Positions 57,135 through 64,000 of a stretch of DNA of 64,000 bases are shown piece by piece. The notes under the pieces are model-generated. The model saw only the letters and a list, made by a program, of their open reading frames with translations. It was not told the DNA's origin and made no database searches. Source of the stretch: Crossiella equi. GTDB lineage: Bacteria; Actinomycetota; Actinomycetes; Mycobacteriales; Pseudonocardiaceae. The position numbers and the translations under genes are program-made. Position 1 is the stretch's first letter. Each line of letters opens with the position of its first letter. The stretch is from positions 248,001 to 312,000 of the forward strand of contig NZ_JAGIOO010000001.1 of the NCBI RefSeq assembly GCF_017876755.1. The letters are read 5' to 3'.

Positions 57135-58423
57135 CGGGACTCCCTTTCCACACTGATGGGTTGACGGGCCGAGGCCAGCGCGGCCACGACGGTGTCGAGC
57201 AGGTCCGCCACGTCCGGCGCGGCGAAGACCTCGGGGGCGAACTGGGCCTCCAGCACCGGCGCCGGGCCCTCGGTGGCCGCGTGCAGCGCCAGCATCGTGC
57301 CCGCGCGGCCGGGCTGGGCCACGCCGCCCTCGTACAGGGGCACGTGCGCGACGTCCGCGCCGGGCAGGACCAGGCCGCCGATGCGGCGGTCCTCATCGGC
57401 GGAGAAGTACAGCGAGGTGCTGGCGGGGGCGTTCCCGGTGCGGGCGCGCCAGCTCTCGGTGAGGCCGCGCAGCGGTACCGCGTGGTCGAGGGTGTCCAGC
57501 ACGTCGGCGCGCACCGCGGCCACGCTCTCGCCGAGGGTGGCGCCGGGTTCGCGGGCCAGGGTCACCGGGGCGCCGTGGGCGAACAGCCCGACCGCGGCCG
57601 CCGAGCCGGGCAGCACGCGGCCGTGCACGTCGGTGACCAGCCCGGCGGCCCGCGCGCCGGTCCGGCGCAGCGCGGTGTCCAGCACGAGCGCGGCCAGCAC
57701 GCCGAACGGGGAGGACCGGTGCGCCCGGCACAGCCCGGTGAGCGCGGCCCCGTCCAGGGCCCGGGTGAGCACCGTGTCGGAGTGCCCGGAGGGCGCGGTG
57801 CCCCGGGCGGGCAGCGGGCACTCCGCCGGGTAGCCGCCGACCCGGTCGAAGCGCTCGAACCAGAACCGCTCGCAGCGCCTGCCCCACTCGCCCTCGAAGC
57901 GTTCGCGCTGGCGGGCGGCCAGGTCCGCGTAGCTGACCGGGGCGGGCAGCCCGTCGGCGGTGCCCGCGTAGCAGGCGGCCAGGTCACGGGTGAAGGTCGG
58001 CAGGGACAGCATGTCCCACACCGCGTGGTCGGCGGCGATGCCGAACAGCCAGGAGCCCGGGGCCTCGGGCAGCAGCACGGCGCGCACCAGCGGTCCGGTG
58101 GTCAGGTCGAACACCGGGGTCAGCGCCGCCCGCACCTGGGCCACCGGGTCCGCGCCGGTCCCGGGCAGCACGTGCAGCACCCGGCCGAGCCGGTCGGGGT
58201 CGAGCACGGTGCAGCGGGTGGGGTGCAGGCCGGGGAAGTACGTGCGGAGCGCGTCGTGGCGGGCCAGCGCGTCGTGCAGCGCGCGTTCCAGCGCCACCGG
58301 GTCGAGCGCGCCGCGCACGCGCCAGCACACCGTGGTCGGGGCGGCCGGGCCGTAGCGCGGCAGGTTGCGCAGGCGGGACTCCTGTTGCAGCGACGTGGGC
58401 TGCTCGGGCACCGGGATCACCAC
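57131..58423 (-). CDS. Free-standing NRPS condensation domain with altered HHxxxDG
   Basis: A 430-residue condensation-domain protein (two chloramphenicol-acetyltransferase-like lobes): N-terminal ALERALHDALARHDALRTYFPG, and the catalytic motif reads D132-H-A-V-W-D-M138 in place of HHxxxDG. The second His (H133) and the Asp (D137) are kept, the first His and the Gly are changed. The second lobe includes DTVLTRALDG and GLVTDVHGRVLPGSAAAVGLFAHGAPVTL. It would join an amino acid on a carrier to a partner amine; the altered motif leaves open ester formation or a non-catalytic role. Confidence 0.85.
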   Translation of the reverse strand: MVIPVPEQPTSLQQESRLRNLPRYGPAAPTTVCWRVRGALDPVALERALHDALARHDALRTYFPGLHPTRCTVLDPDRLGRVLHVLPGTGADPVAQVRAALTPVFDLTTGPLVRAVLLPEAPGSWLFGIAADHAVWDMLSLPTFTRDLAACYAGTADGLPAPVSYADLAARQRERFEGEWGRRCERFWFERFDRVGGYPAECPLPARGTAPSGHSDTVLTRALDGAALTGLCRAHRSSPFGVLAALVLDTALRRTGARAAGLVTDVHGRVLPGSAAAVGLFAHGAPVTLAREPGATLGESVAAVRADVLDTLDHAVPLRGLTESWRARTGNAPASTSLYFSADEDRRIGGLVLPGADVAHVPLYEGGVAQPGRAGTMLALHAATEGPAPVLEAQFAPEVFAAPDVADLLDTVVAALASARQPISVERESR

Positions 58424-59706
58424 TTCCTGGGCAGCAGTTCGGCGAGCAGGTCCAGGTCGGCGCGCAGCTCGTCCGGGTCCACGGACAGGTTCAGGCGGAT
58501 GCCGTAGCGGTCGGGGTACAGCCGCGACCAGACGCCCTCGTCACCGCCGAACAGGCCGTTGGGGTTGAGCTTGAGGCCGTGCCTGCCCACCGAGTTCACC
58601 CAGGCGGTGAAGGACTCGGGTGAGGCGAAGTCGGCGGCCAGCCAGCGGAAGGTCGAGTACCCGGCCACCGGTTCCTCGGCACCGGCCACCGGCAGCAGGA
58701 AACCCCGCTGGTCGTAGGCGGCCAGCACGTCCAGGAACGCCTCGCGGGTGCGCGCCACCCAGTGCCGGACCTCCTCGGCCTCGGCCAGGGTCAGGAACGG
58801 GATGCCGGCCTCGGCGAAGCGGGCGGCCAGTCCGGCGTGCACCGAGGGCACCCGGGCCGGGACGGCCGCGGTGAGCAGCAGCACCGCCAGGTGGGTGGCC
58901 ACCACCGGGCCCACCGAGCCGTGCACCGCGTAGCCGCGCTCGAACCGGTCGGCGGCGGCGAAGTCCAACAGCCCCTGGTCCTTGGTGACCACCAGGCCGC
59001 AGCGCAGGCCCGGCACGGACAGGTCCTTGGACGGGCTCAGGCACACCACCGACTCGCGCAGGTCGCCGCAGCGGGCGCCCAGCTCGGCGCGCACGGCGGC
59101 CTGCGACTGGAAGGAGGGCAGCGCGAACACGTGGTCGACCAGGCGCAGGCCCGGCCGCACCGCGGGGGTGCTGAACCAGGTGCCGAGCACCCCGTTGGGC
59201 GCCACGTCCACCAGCAGGTCCCCGCCCGCCGCCGGGGCCGGGGCGAGCGGGTCCAGGGCACCGTCCACGCGGTGGTGGGCAGGCGGCGGGGTGCCCGCGC
59301 GGGAGGCGGAGTGGTCGAAGGCGTAGTAGTTGGGCACCGGTACCACCGGGCGCAGGCCGCGGGCGGCGGCGTGGTGCAGCACCACGCTGATCGCCTCGGT
59401 GGTGCCGTGGCACTCCACCACGTGCTCCGGTGCCAGCGGCACGCCGAGGTACTGCCCGGCGAGCTCGGCCAGCAGTGCCGCCACGGCCGCGTCCCCGGCC
59501 CGGCTGTAGTCGGTGACCCGGTCGCCGAGCAGCCAGGTGTGCAGCCTGGTCAGCTGCCGCACCAGCACCGGCGGCACCGCGCGGCGGTTGACGCCGTAGC
59601 CGATCTGCCCGGCCGTGGCCGGCACCCCGGCCCGGATCTCCTGGTAGTAGCGCACGCAGCGCGCGTCGGCGAAGCCCGCGCCGTTGGCCGGGAGCGCGCG
59701 GGTCAC
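58417..59706 (-). CDS. PLP-dependent aminotransferase (fold type I)
   Basis: 429 residues. The fold type I features are VECHGTTEAISVVLHHAAARG (small-domain/PLP phosphate region), VPNYYAFDHSASRAG, the PLP-ring Asp in LVDHVFALPSF (D191) and the Schiff-base Lys in SPSKDLSVPGLRCGLVVT (K227), with SVDPDELRADLDLL near the end. It resembles class I/II aminotransferases in which SK-x2-x2-PG is standard; capreomycidine-synthase-like enzymes share this fold. It probably makes or modifies a non-standard amino-acid building block. It starts at the GTG overlapping the decarboxylase stop. Confidence 0.85.
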   Translation of the reverse strand: MTRALPANGAGFADARCVRYYQEIRAGVPATAGQIGYGVNRRAVPPVLVRQLTRLHTWLLGDRVTDYSRAGDAAVAALLAELAGQYLGVPLAPEHVVECHGTTEAISVVLHHAAARGLRPVVPVPNYYAFDHSASRAGTPPPAHHRVDGALDPLAPAPAAGGDLLVDVAPNGVLGTWFSTPAVRPGLRLVDHVFALPSFQSQAAVRAELGARCGDLRESVVCLSPSKDLSVPGLRCGLVVTKDQGLLDFAAADRFERGYAVHGSVGPVVATHLAVLLLTAAVPARVPSVHAGLAARFAEAGIPFLTLAEAEEVRHWVARTREAFLDVLAAYDQRGFLLPVAGAEEPVAGYSTFRWLAADFASPESFTAWVNSVGRHGLKLNPNGLFGGDEGVWSRLYPDRYGIRLNLSVDPDELRADLDLLAELLPRKW

Positions 59707-60836
59707 CGCGGCCCACCCTCGGCGGGCAGCAGCACCTCGGCGGGCAGGGGCAGGTCGTGCAGCCTGCGCGCCATGCTGGTGACGTAGGCGCCCGCGCCGC
59801 GCAGCACCACCAGGTCGCCCCGGTGCAGCGGCCCGGACGGCACGCCGGTCAGCCACAGGTCCTTCTCGTAGCAGGTCGGGCCCGCGAAGTCGGTGGGCAG
59901 CACCGCGCCGTCGCTGTCGGTCAGCCACACCGGGGAGAAGCGGGACCAGCCCGCGAGGTTCCAGGCCGAGGCGTCCAGCACGGCCAGCTGCCGCCCGCCC
60001 GCGACCTCCACGTCCAGCACCTCGCTGACGAGGTAGCCGTGCGCGGTGACCAGGTGCGCGCCCGGTTCGGCGTACAGGTCGTACTCCGCGCCGCCCAGCC
60101 GGTCGGCCAGCACGTCGTAGGCCTGCGCGGCGGCCTCGGCGTTGTGGTGGCGCAGCCGGGTGGTGCCGCCGCCCAGGTTCAGCTCGGTCACCGTCGGCAG
60201 GTCCTGCGCCGCCCGGGCCAGCACGCGGCCGAGCAGGTCGGTGTCCTCCGGCCCGCCGATGTCGCGCACGTGCGCGTGCAGCCGCACCACCCGCAGGTCC
60301 CGGGCCGCCACCGCGGCGCAGGCGCTCGCCGAGGGCCAGCGCATGCCGAAGCGGCTCCACGGCAGCCCGCGCGGGGTGCTCCCGGCCTCGATCGGGATGG
60401 CCAGGCGCAGGCCCACGTGCGCGCCCCGGGGCAGGTCGGCGAGCTGGCGTTCGCTGTCCGCGTCGATGCCCACCCCCGCGGCGTGCAGGGCGTGCAGGTC
60501 CTCGCGGGTCAGGCCGGGGGTGGTGGCGCAGACCGCGGCCATGCCCGCCCCGGTGGCCGCCCGGTACTCCGTCGGTCCGGCCACCGCCGCGCCGATGCCG
60601 TGCCCGGCCAGGTGGGCGAGCAGGCCGGGGAAGCGGTTGGCCTTCACGCTGAACAGCAGCGTGTGCGTGCGGGCCGGGACGCGTTCCAGGTCGGCGCGGG
60701 CGGCCTCGACCTCGGCGTCCACCCCGTCGGTGTCGTAGGCGATGACCGGGGTGCGGCCCCGCCACTGCTCGGCCAGCGCGCGCAGCCGGGCCTCGGGGGC
60801 GGGCCGGAGGTGCCCGACCGGCGCGATCGCCGTCAT
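59703..60836 (-). CDS. PLP-dependent decarboxylase of the LysA/NspC-like fold (type III)
   Basis: A 377-residue enzyme with an alanine-racemase-like barrel: the PLP lysine K65 in LLFSVKANRFPGLL, SRFGMRWPSA, LHAHVRDIGGPEDTD, LNLGGGTTRL (phosphate-binding), EPGAHLVTAHGYLVSEVLD, and the catalytic Cys region GPTCYEKDLW at the subunit interface. Members decarboxylate D-centres of diamino-dicarboxylates or basic amino acids (diaminopimelate, ornithine, carboxynorspermidine). In this operon it should supply an amine or diamine unit. Its ATG overlaps the dehydrogenase stop by 4 nt. Confidence 0.85.
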   Translation of the reverse strand: MTAIAPVGHLRPAPEARLRALAEQWRGRTPVIAYDTDGVDAEVEAARADLERVPARTHTLLFSVKANRFPGLLAHLAGHGIGAAVAGPTEYRAATGAGMAAVCATTPGLTREDLHALHAAGVGIDADSERQLADLPRGAHVGLRLAIPIEAGSTPRGLPWSRFGMRWPSASACAAVAARDLRVVRLHAHVRDIGGPEDTDLLGRVLARAAQDLPTVTELNLGGGTTRLRHHNAEAAAQAYDVLADRLGGAEYDLYAEPGAHLVTAHGYLVSEVLDVEVAGGRQLAVLDASAWNLAGWSRFSPVWLTDSDGAVLPTDFAGPTCYEKDLWLTGVPSGPLHRGDLVVLRGAGAYVTSMARRLHDLPLPAEVLLPAEGGPR

Positions 60837-62005
60837 CCCAGCCCCATGGCGTGCGCGATGATCGTCTTCTGCACTTCGGAGGTCCCCTCCACGATCGTCA
60901 TGACCCTGATCCGCCGGTACAGGTGCTCCATCGGGTGCCCGCGCACCCACGCGGCGCCGCCGTGCACCTGGAACATGCGGTTGACCGTCGCGAGCGCGCC
61001 CTCGCTGGCGGCGAGCTTGGCCAGGGCGGAGTCCTCGAACACGTCCTGGCCCTCGTCGAAGGCCAGCGCGGCGGTGGTGGTGATCAGGCGCGCGGACTCC
61101 AGCGCGAGCCGGGCGGAGACGAAGTGCTCCTGCACGTGCTGGTGGGTGGCGATGCGCACGCCCCGGGAGACGCGGTCGGCGGCGAAGGCCAGGCCCAGGT
61201 CCAGGGCGCGGGCGGCGATGCCGTTGCACACCGCGGCCACCAGCAGCCTGCCCCGGGCCAGCGCGGTCATGCCCGCGGCGGTGGCGCCCACCAGCCCGGC
61301 ACGGCCGCCGATGAGCTCCTCCTCCCCCACGGCCACACCGTCGAGCAGCACCTCGAAGACCGGTTCGCCCTCCAGGCCGTCGAAGCGCTGGCCGACCTCC
61401 AGGCCGGGGGCGTCGGCGGGCAGGGCGAACAGGCCCGGCACCCAGCGGCCGTCCCCGGTCTCGGTGCTGGCGAAGACCAGGACCAGGTCGGCGGTGTCGG
61501 CGCTGGAGACGAAGGCCTTGGCACCGCTGATCCGCCAGCCTTCGCCGTCGCGTTCGGCCTTGGTGGTCAGGGAGAAGGCGTCCGAGCCGCCGTCCAGCTC
61601 GGTCATGGCCAGGCAGCGGCTCATCCGGCCCTCGACCAGCGGGCGCAGGTAGCGTTCGCGCTGGGCCGGGGTACCGGCCAGCAGCAGCGGGCTGGGGCCC
61701 TCGGCGTTGGACAGCGCGACCGGAGCCAGCGGGCAGCCGGAGGCCTCGGCGGCCTCGTGCAGCAGCAGCTTGGCCGAGAACGGCATGTCCTGGCCGCCGA
61801 CCTCCTCCGGGTAGTCCGGGGCGTAGAAGCCCAGCTCGGCCGAGCGGGCACGCACCTGCGCGCGCAGCTCGGGGGTGATCTTGGCCGGGTCGTCCCCGCA
61901 GACCTGGGTGGCCAGCGGGACGAGCTCGCGGTCGACGAAGCTGCGGAAGCTGTCCACCACCGGGCGGTGCTCGGCGGTGTAGCGGGCGGCGAGCGAGGCG
62001 GTCAC
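60833..62005 (-). CDS. Acyl-CoA dehydrogenase-family flavoenzyme
   Basis: A 390-residue protein with the full acyl-CoA dehydrogenase fold: N-terminal helical domain, RCLAMTELDGGSDAFSLTTKAE (FAD/substrate), WRISGAKAFVSSADTADLVLVF, and the C-terminal RRIRVMTIVEGTSEVQKTI with catalytic base E373 in the usual position. In pathways with adenylation-carrier partners such enzymes often oxidise an aminoacyl chain bound to a carrier (for example prolyl to pyrrolyl units). The gene lies directly after the A-carrier gene (4-nt overlap), which fits this role. FAD-dependent, cytoplasmic. Confidence 0.9.
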   Translation of the reverse strand: MTASLAARYTAEHRPVVDSFRSFVDRELVPLATQVCGDDPAKITPELRAQVRARSAELGFYAPDYPEEVGGQDMPFSAKLLLHEAAEASGCPLAPVALSNAEGPSPLLLAGTPAQRERYLRPLVEGRMSRCLAMTELDGGSDAFSLTTKAERDGEGWRISGAKAFVSSADTADLVLVFASTETGDGRWVPGLFALPADAPGLEVGQRFDGLEGEPVFEVLLDGVAVGEEELIGGRAGLVGATAAGMTALARGRLLVAAVCNGIAARALDLGLAFAADRVSRGVRIATHQHVQEHFVSARLALESARLITTTAALAFDEGQDVFEDSALAKLAASEGALATVNRMFQVHGGAAWVRGHPMEHLYRRIRVMTIVEGTSEVQKTIIAHAMGLG

Positions 62006-63618
62006 CGGCGCCCACCCCCGGCCAGCGCGGCCACCACGCCCGAGGGCGAGGGGTGGTCGAAGACGTCCCGCACGCTGGCCGAAACGCCCAGCCGCTCGTG
62101 CAGCCGGGCCACGATCTCCATGGCGTGCAACGAGGTCCCACCCAGTTCGAACAGGTCGCTGTGCTCGGTCACGTCATCGCGCAGCAGCACCTCGGCCCAG
62201 ATCGCGACCGCCTCCGACAGCGGGTCGGCCACCGGCTCCGGTGCCTCCTCGACGGCCAGGGCGGCGTGGTCGACCTTCCCGGACGGCGAGACCGGCAGCT
62301 CGGCCACCACGCGCAGCTCGTCGGGCACCATGTGCGCGGGCAGCGCGGCGGCGGTGTGCGCGCGCAGCCCGGCCAGGTCCAGCGGGCCGTGCGGCAGCAC
62401 CACACCGAGCAGGCCCTGGGCCCGGCCCTGGGCGTCGGTGCGCACCAGCACGGCCGCGCGGGCCACGGCGGGGTGCCGTTCCAGGACGGCCTCGACCTCG
62501 GCCGGTTCCACGCGCTTGCCCAGCAGCTGCACCTGCCGGTCGATCCGGCCCAGGTAGTCGAGCGCGCCGTCGGGGCGCACGCGCACCCGGTCGCCGGAGC
62601 GGTACCAGCGGGTGCCGTCGGGGGTGGTGGTGAAGCGGGCGGCGGTGAGCTCCGGGTCGCCGAGGTAGCCCTCGGCCAGGCTCGGCCCGCTGATCCACAG
62701 CTCGCCCTCGGCCGCCTCGGTGCCGTGCGCGTCGCACACGCGCAGCACCGCGTGCGGCAGGGGCCGGCCGATCGGCGGGGCGCCGGTGCCGCCGGGCGCC
62801 AGCTCCCACCAGGTGACCGCGACGGTGGCCTCGGTGGGCCCGTACTCGTTGCGCACCGCGAACGGCAGGCCGGTCGGCGGGTGCCCGGTGACGCGTTCAC
62901 CGCCGGTGCGCACCAGGCGCAGCGCGGGCAGCCGGTCCCCGGCGGCGCACACGTGCCCCAGCAGCAGCGGCGGCACGAACGCGGTGGTGACCTGCTCGGC
63001 GGCCAGCCAGGACACCAGCCGGGCCGGTGCCGAGCGCACCTCCTCGGGGGCCAGCACGAGCTGCGCGCCCGCGGCCAGGAACGGCCAGATCTCCTCCACG
63101 GTCACGTCGAAGCCGGGCGAGCCGAGCACGGCCGCGCGGTCGGCCGGAGCGCACGCGCTGCCGTCCTGGAAGGCCTCGACGTAGGTGTGCAGGGCCTCGC
63201 GGCCGACCAGCACCGCGGCGGGCGTGCCGGTGGAGCCGGAGGTGAACAGGCAGTACGCGCCCGGTGCCGGGGCACCGCCGGGCAGCTCGCGCACCTGTTC
63301 GGCGGTGACCAGCAGGCGCGGCCGCACGGCCTCGCACAGCGCGTGCACCCGGTCCGGCGGCTGGGCGGGGTCCAGCGAGGTGAACACGATGCCGGTGCGC
63401 AGCGCGGCCAGCTGGGTGGCGACCAGGCGGGCCGAACGGGGCAGCACCAGGCACACCCGGTCCCCCGCGCGCAGGCCGCGACGGCCGAAGTCGGCGGCGA
63501 CCTCCCCGGCCAGCGCGTCCAGCTCGCGGTAGGTCAGCACCGCGCCGCCGGGCTCGCGCACCGCGGGCGCGTCCGGGCGGTCCCGGACCTGCGTGGCGAT
63601 CCGTTCCAGGAACCTCAT
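62002..63618 (-). CDS. NRPS adenylation-carrier didomain (A-PCP)
   Basis: 538 residues. The adenylation domain has CLFTSGSTGTPAAVLVGR (A3), NEYGPTEATVAV (A5), YRSGDRVRVRPDG (A7) and SPSGKVDHAAL (A10 Lys); the C-terminal carrier domain contains DLFELGGTSLHAMEIVARL with the phosphopantetheine serine. By eye the specificity positions are D-V-E-F-R-G-E-V-A-K; Glu at 239 and Gly at 301 recall basic-amino-acid codes, but no match is exact. This is the only carrier seen in the operon, so it probably serves the condensation enzyme, the dehydrogenase and the free-standing adenylation domain. Confidence 0.9.
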   Translation of the reverse strand: MRFLERIATQVRDRPDAPAVREPGGAVLTYRELDALAGEVAADFGRRGLRAGDRVCLVLPRSARLVATQLAALRTGIVFTSLDPAQPPDRVHALCEAVRPRLLVTAEQVRELPGGAPAPGAYCLFTSGSTGTPAAVLVGREALHTYVEAFQDGSACAPADRAAVLGSPGFDVTVEEIWPFLAAGAQLVLAPEEVRSAPARLVSWLAAEQVTTAFVPPLLLGHVCAAGDRLPALRLVRTGGERVTGHPPTGLPFAVRNEYGPTEATVAVTWWELAPGGTGAPPIGRPLPHAVLRVCDAHGTEAAEGELWISGPSLAEGYLGDPELTAARFTTTPDGTRWYRSGDRVRVRPDGALDYLGRIDRQVQLLGKRVEPAEVEAVLERHPAVARAAVLVRTDAQGRAQGLLGVVLPHGPLDLAGLRAHTAAALPAHMVPDELRVVAELPVSPSGKVDHAALAVEEAPEPVADPLSEAVAIWAEVLLRDDVTEHSDLFELGGTSLHAMEIVARLHERLGVSASVRDVFDHPSPSGVVAALAGGGRR

Positions 63619-64000
63619 CCGGCGTCCCCCTGGCTCTCCCGGTCCACCGCGTGCAGGGCGCGCAGCCAGCGGGTGGCCAGCTCCTCGACCTCGTCCTCGG
63701 TGATGTTCAGCGGCGGCACGGCCATCACCGCGTTCTGCTGGCACTTCAGCAGCAGGCCCTCCTCTCGGGCGGCCAGCAGCACCCGGCGGGCCAGGTCGGC
63801 GTTCGGCAGCTCGACCACCACGACCAGGCCGAGGCCGCGCACGTCGGTCACCGGCGGCACGCCCAGCGCGGGCCGCATCCGGGCCAGCAGCTGTTCACCG
63901 CGCCGGGCGGCGTTGCCGACCAGGTCGCGGTCGGCGAGCAGGTCCAGCACCCGGAGTGCCACCGCGCAGGCCACCGCGTGCCCGCCGGTGGTGTGCCCGT
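63615..64000 (-). CDS. Class III aminotransferase, C-terminal part only
   Basis: The gene continues past the right edge of the window; about 128 C-terminal residues are seen: the HTTGGHAVACAVALRVLDLL segment just after the PLP-lysine region of class III (ornithine/GABA/diaminobutyrate-type) aminotransferases, DVRGLGLVVVVEL and the final VMAVPPLNITEDEVEELATRWLRAL. Its TGA overlaps the ATG of the A-PCP gene by 4 nt, so it is the first visible gene of the operon. Such enzymes move an amino group to an omega position, fitting a basic or diamino building block. Confidence 0.88.
   Translation of the reverse strand, partial: GHTTGGHAVACAVALRVLDLLADRDLVGNAARRGEQLLARMRPALGVPPVTDVRGLGLVVVVELPNADLARRVLLAAREEGLLLKCQQNAVMAVPPLNITEDEVEELATRWLRALHAVDRESQGDAG

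Noticed and set aside
48955-63974. Extending the biosynthetic cluster leftwards to include the P450 and EF-hand genes
   Set aside because: They are separated from the operon by the oppositely oriented DUF1349 gene, and gaps replace the tight overlaps seen inside the operon.
1-64000. CRISPR arrays, tRNA/rRNA genes, insertion sequences, integrase or attachment sites
   Set aside because: Looked for repeats with regular spacers, cloverleaf-like sequences and transposase motifs while reading; none was seen.

Overview
The DNA is very GC-rich throughout, with dense, mostly short-gap gene packing, many GTG starts, a mycothiol cysteine ligase (mshC), PAC2, DUF3090 and SCO1664-family proteins, a deazaflavin (F420)-type oxidoreductase, a SARP-NB-ARC regulator and an XRE/DUF5753 regulator. 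This points to a chromosomal segment of a filamentous actinomycete. The repeated palindrome GTCCACTGTGGAC and the gene content suggest Pseudonocardiales (Pseudonocardiaceae-like), but the species cannot be fixed from the sequence alone. I saw no tRNA, rRNA, CRISPR array, insertion sequence or integrase.

Region by region. 0-4.4 kb: a NarL-type two-component pair whose kinase carries an extra extracytoplasmic C-terminal domain, a small membrane protein that repeats this domain, and a convergent second sensor kinase without a partner regulator. 4.4-14.9 kb: stand-alone genes (tandem GNAT, HAD phosphatase, PAC2 protein, MFS, SDR, methyltransferase, AlkZ-like glycosylase homologue, XRE regulator) and a coupled Ddn-like/MarR-like/GNAT operon. 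14.9-20 kb: Nudix, ArsR-like regulator with a strong operator, secreted esterase with a membrane tail, small secreted protein, PhoD-type phosphatase, a 57-residue protein and a truncated trypsin-like protein. 20-29.6 kb: PrmC-related methyltransferase, SUFU-like protein, two esterases, a 977-residue SARP regulator behind mshC, and a TetR/MFS efflux pair with paired operators. 29.6-30.4 kb: decayed sequence. 30.5-38.9 kb: DUF998 protein, patatin, ABC-F protein, a VWA/MoxR-type AAA+ pair separated by two small secreted proteins (one with its ribosome binding site inside a 16-bp perfect hairpin), and a polysaccharide deacetylase. 38.9-50.4 kb: two tiny zinc-finger proteins, PIG-L deacetylase, O-methyltransferase, SCO1664/DUF3090 pair, S9 peptidase plus LD-carboxypeptidase, serine hydrolase, Asp/Glu racemase, P450, EF-hand protein and DUF1349 protein.

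50.3-64.0 kb (running off the right end) is the most interesting part: a single leftward operon in which every gene overlaps the next by 4-8 nt. In order of transcription it encodes a class III aminotransferase, an adenylation-carrier didomain, an acyl-CoA dehydrogenase-like enzyme, a fold-type III PLP decarboxylase, a fold-type I aminotransferase, a free-standing condensation domain, a thymidine/pyrimidine-nucleoside phosphorylase, a free-standing adenylation domain with a valine-like code, a TmrB-like P-loop protein, a LanB-like dehydratase (glutamylation-domain type, no elimination domain) and an MFS exporter. I read it as an unusual dispersed-NRPS/LanB-like biosynthetic cluster for a small modified peptide, possibly nucleoside-linked. 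I do not recognise it as a known pathway.

Across the window many genes have a TANNNT hexamer 6-8 nt before their start codon, as expected for leaderless mRNAs. This signal was used to choose several start codons.
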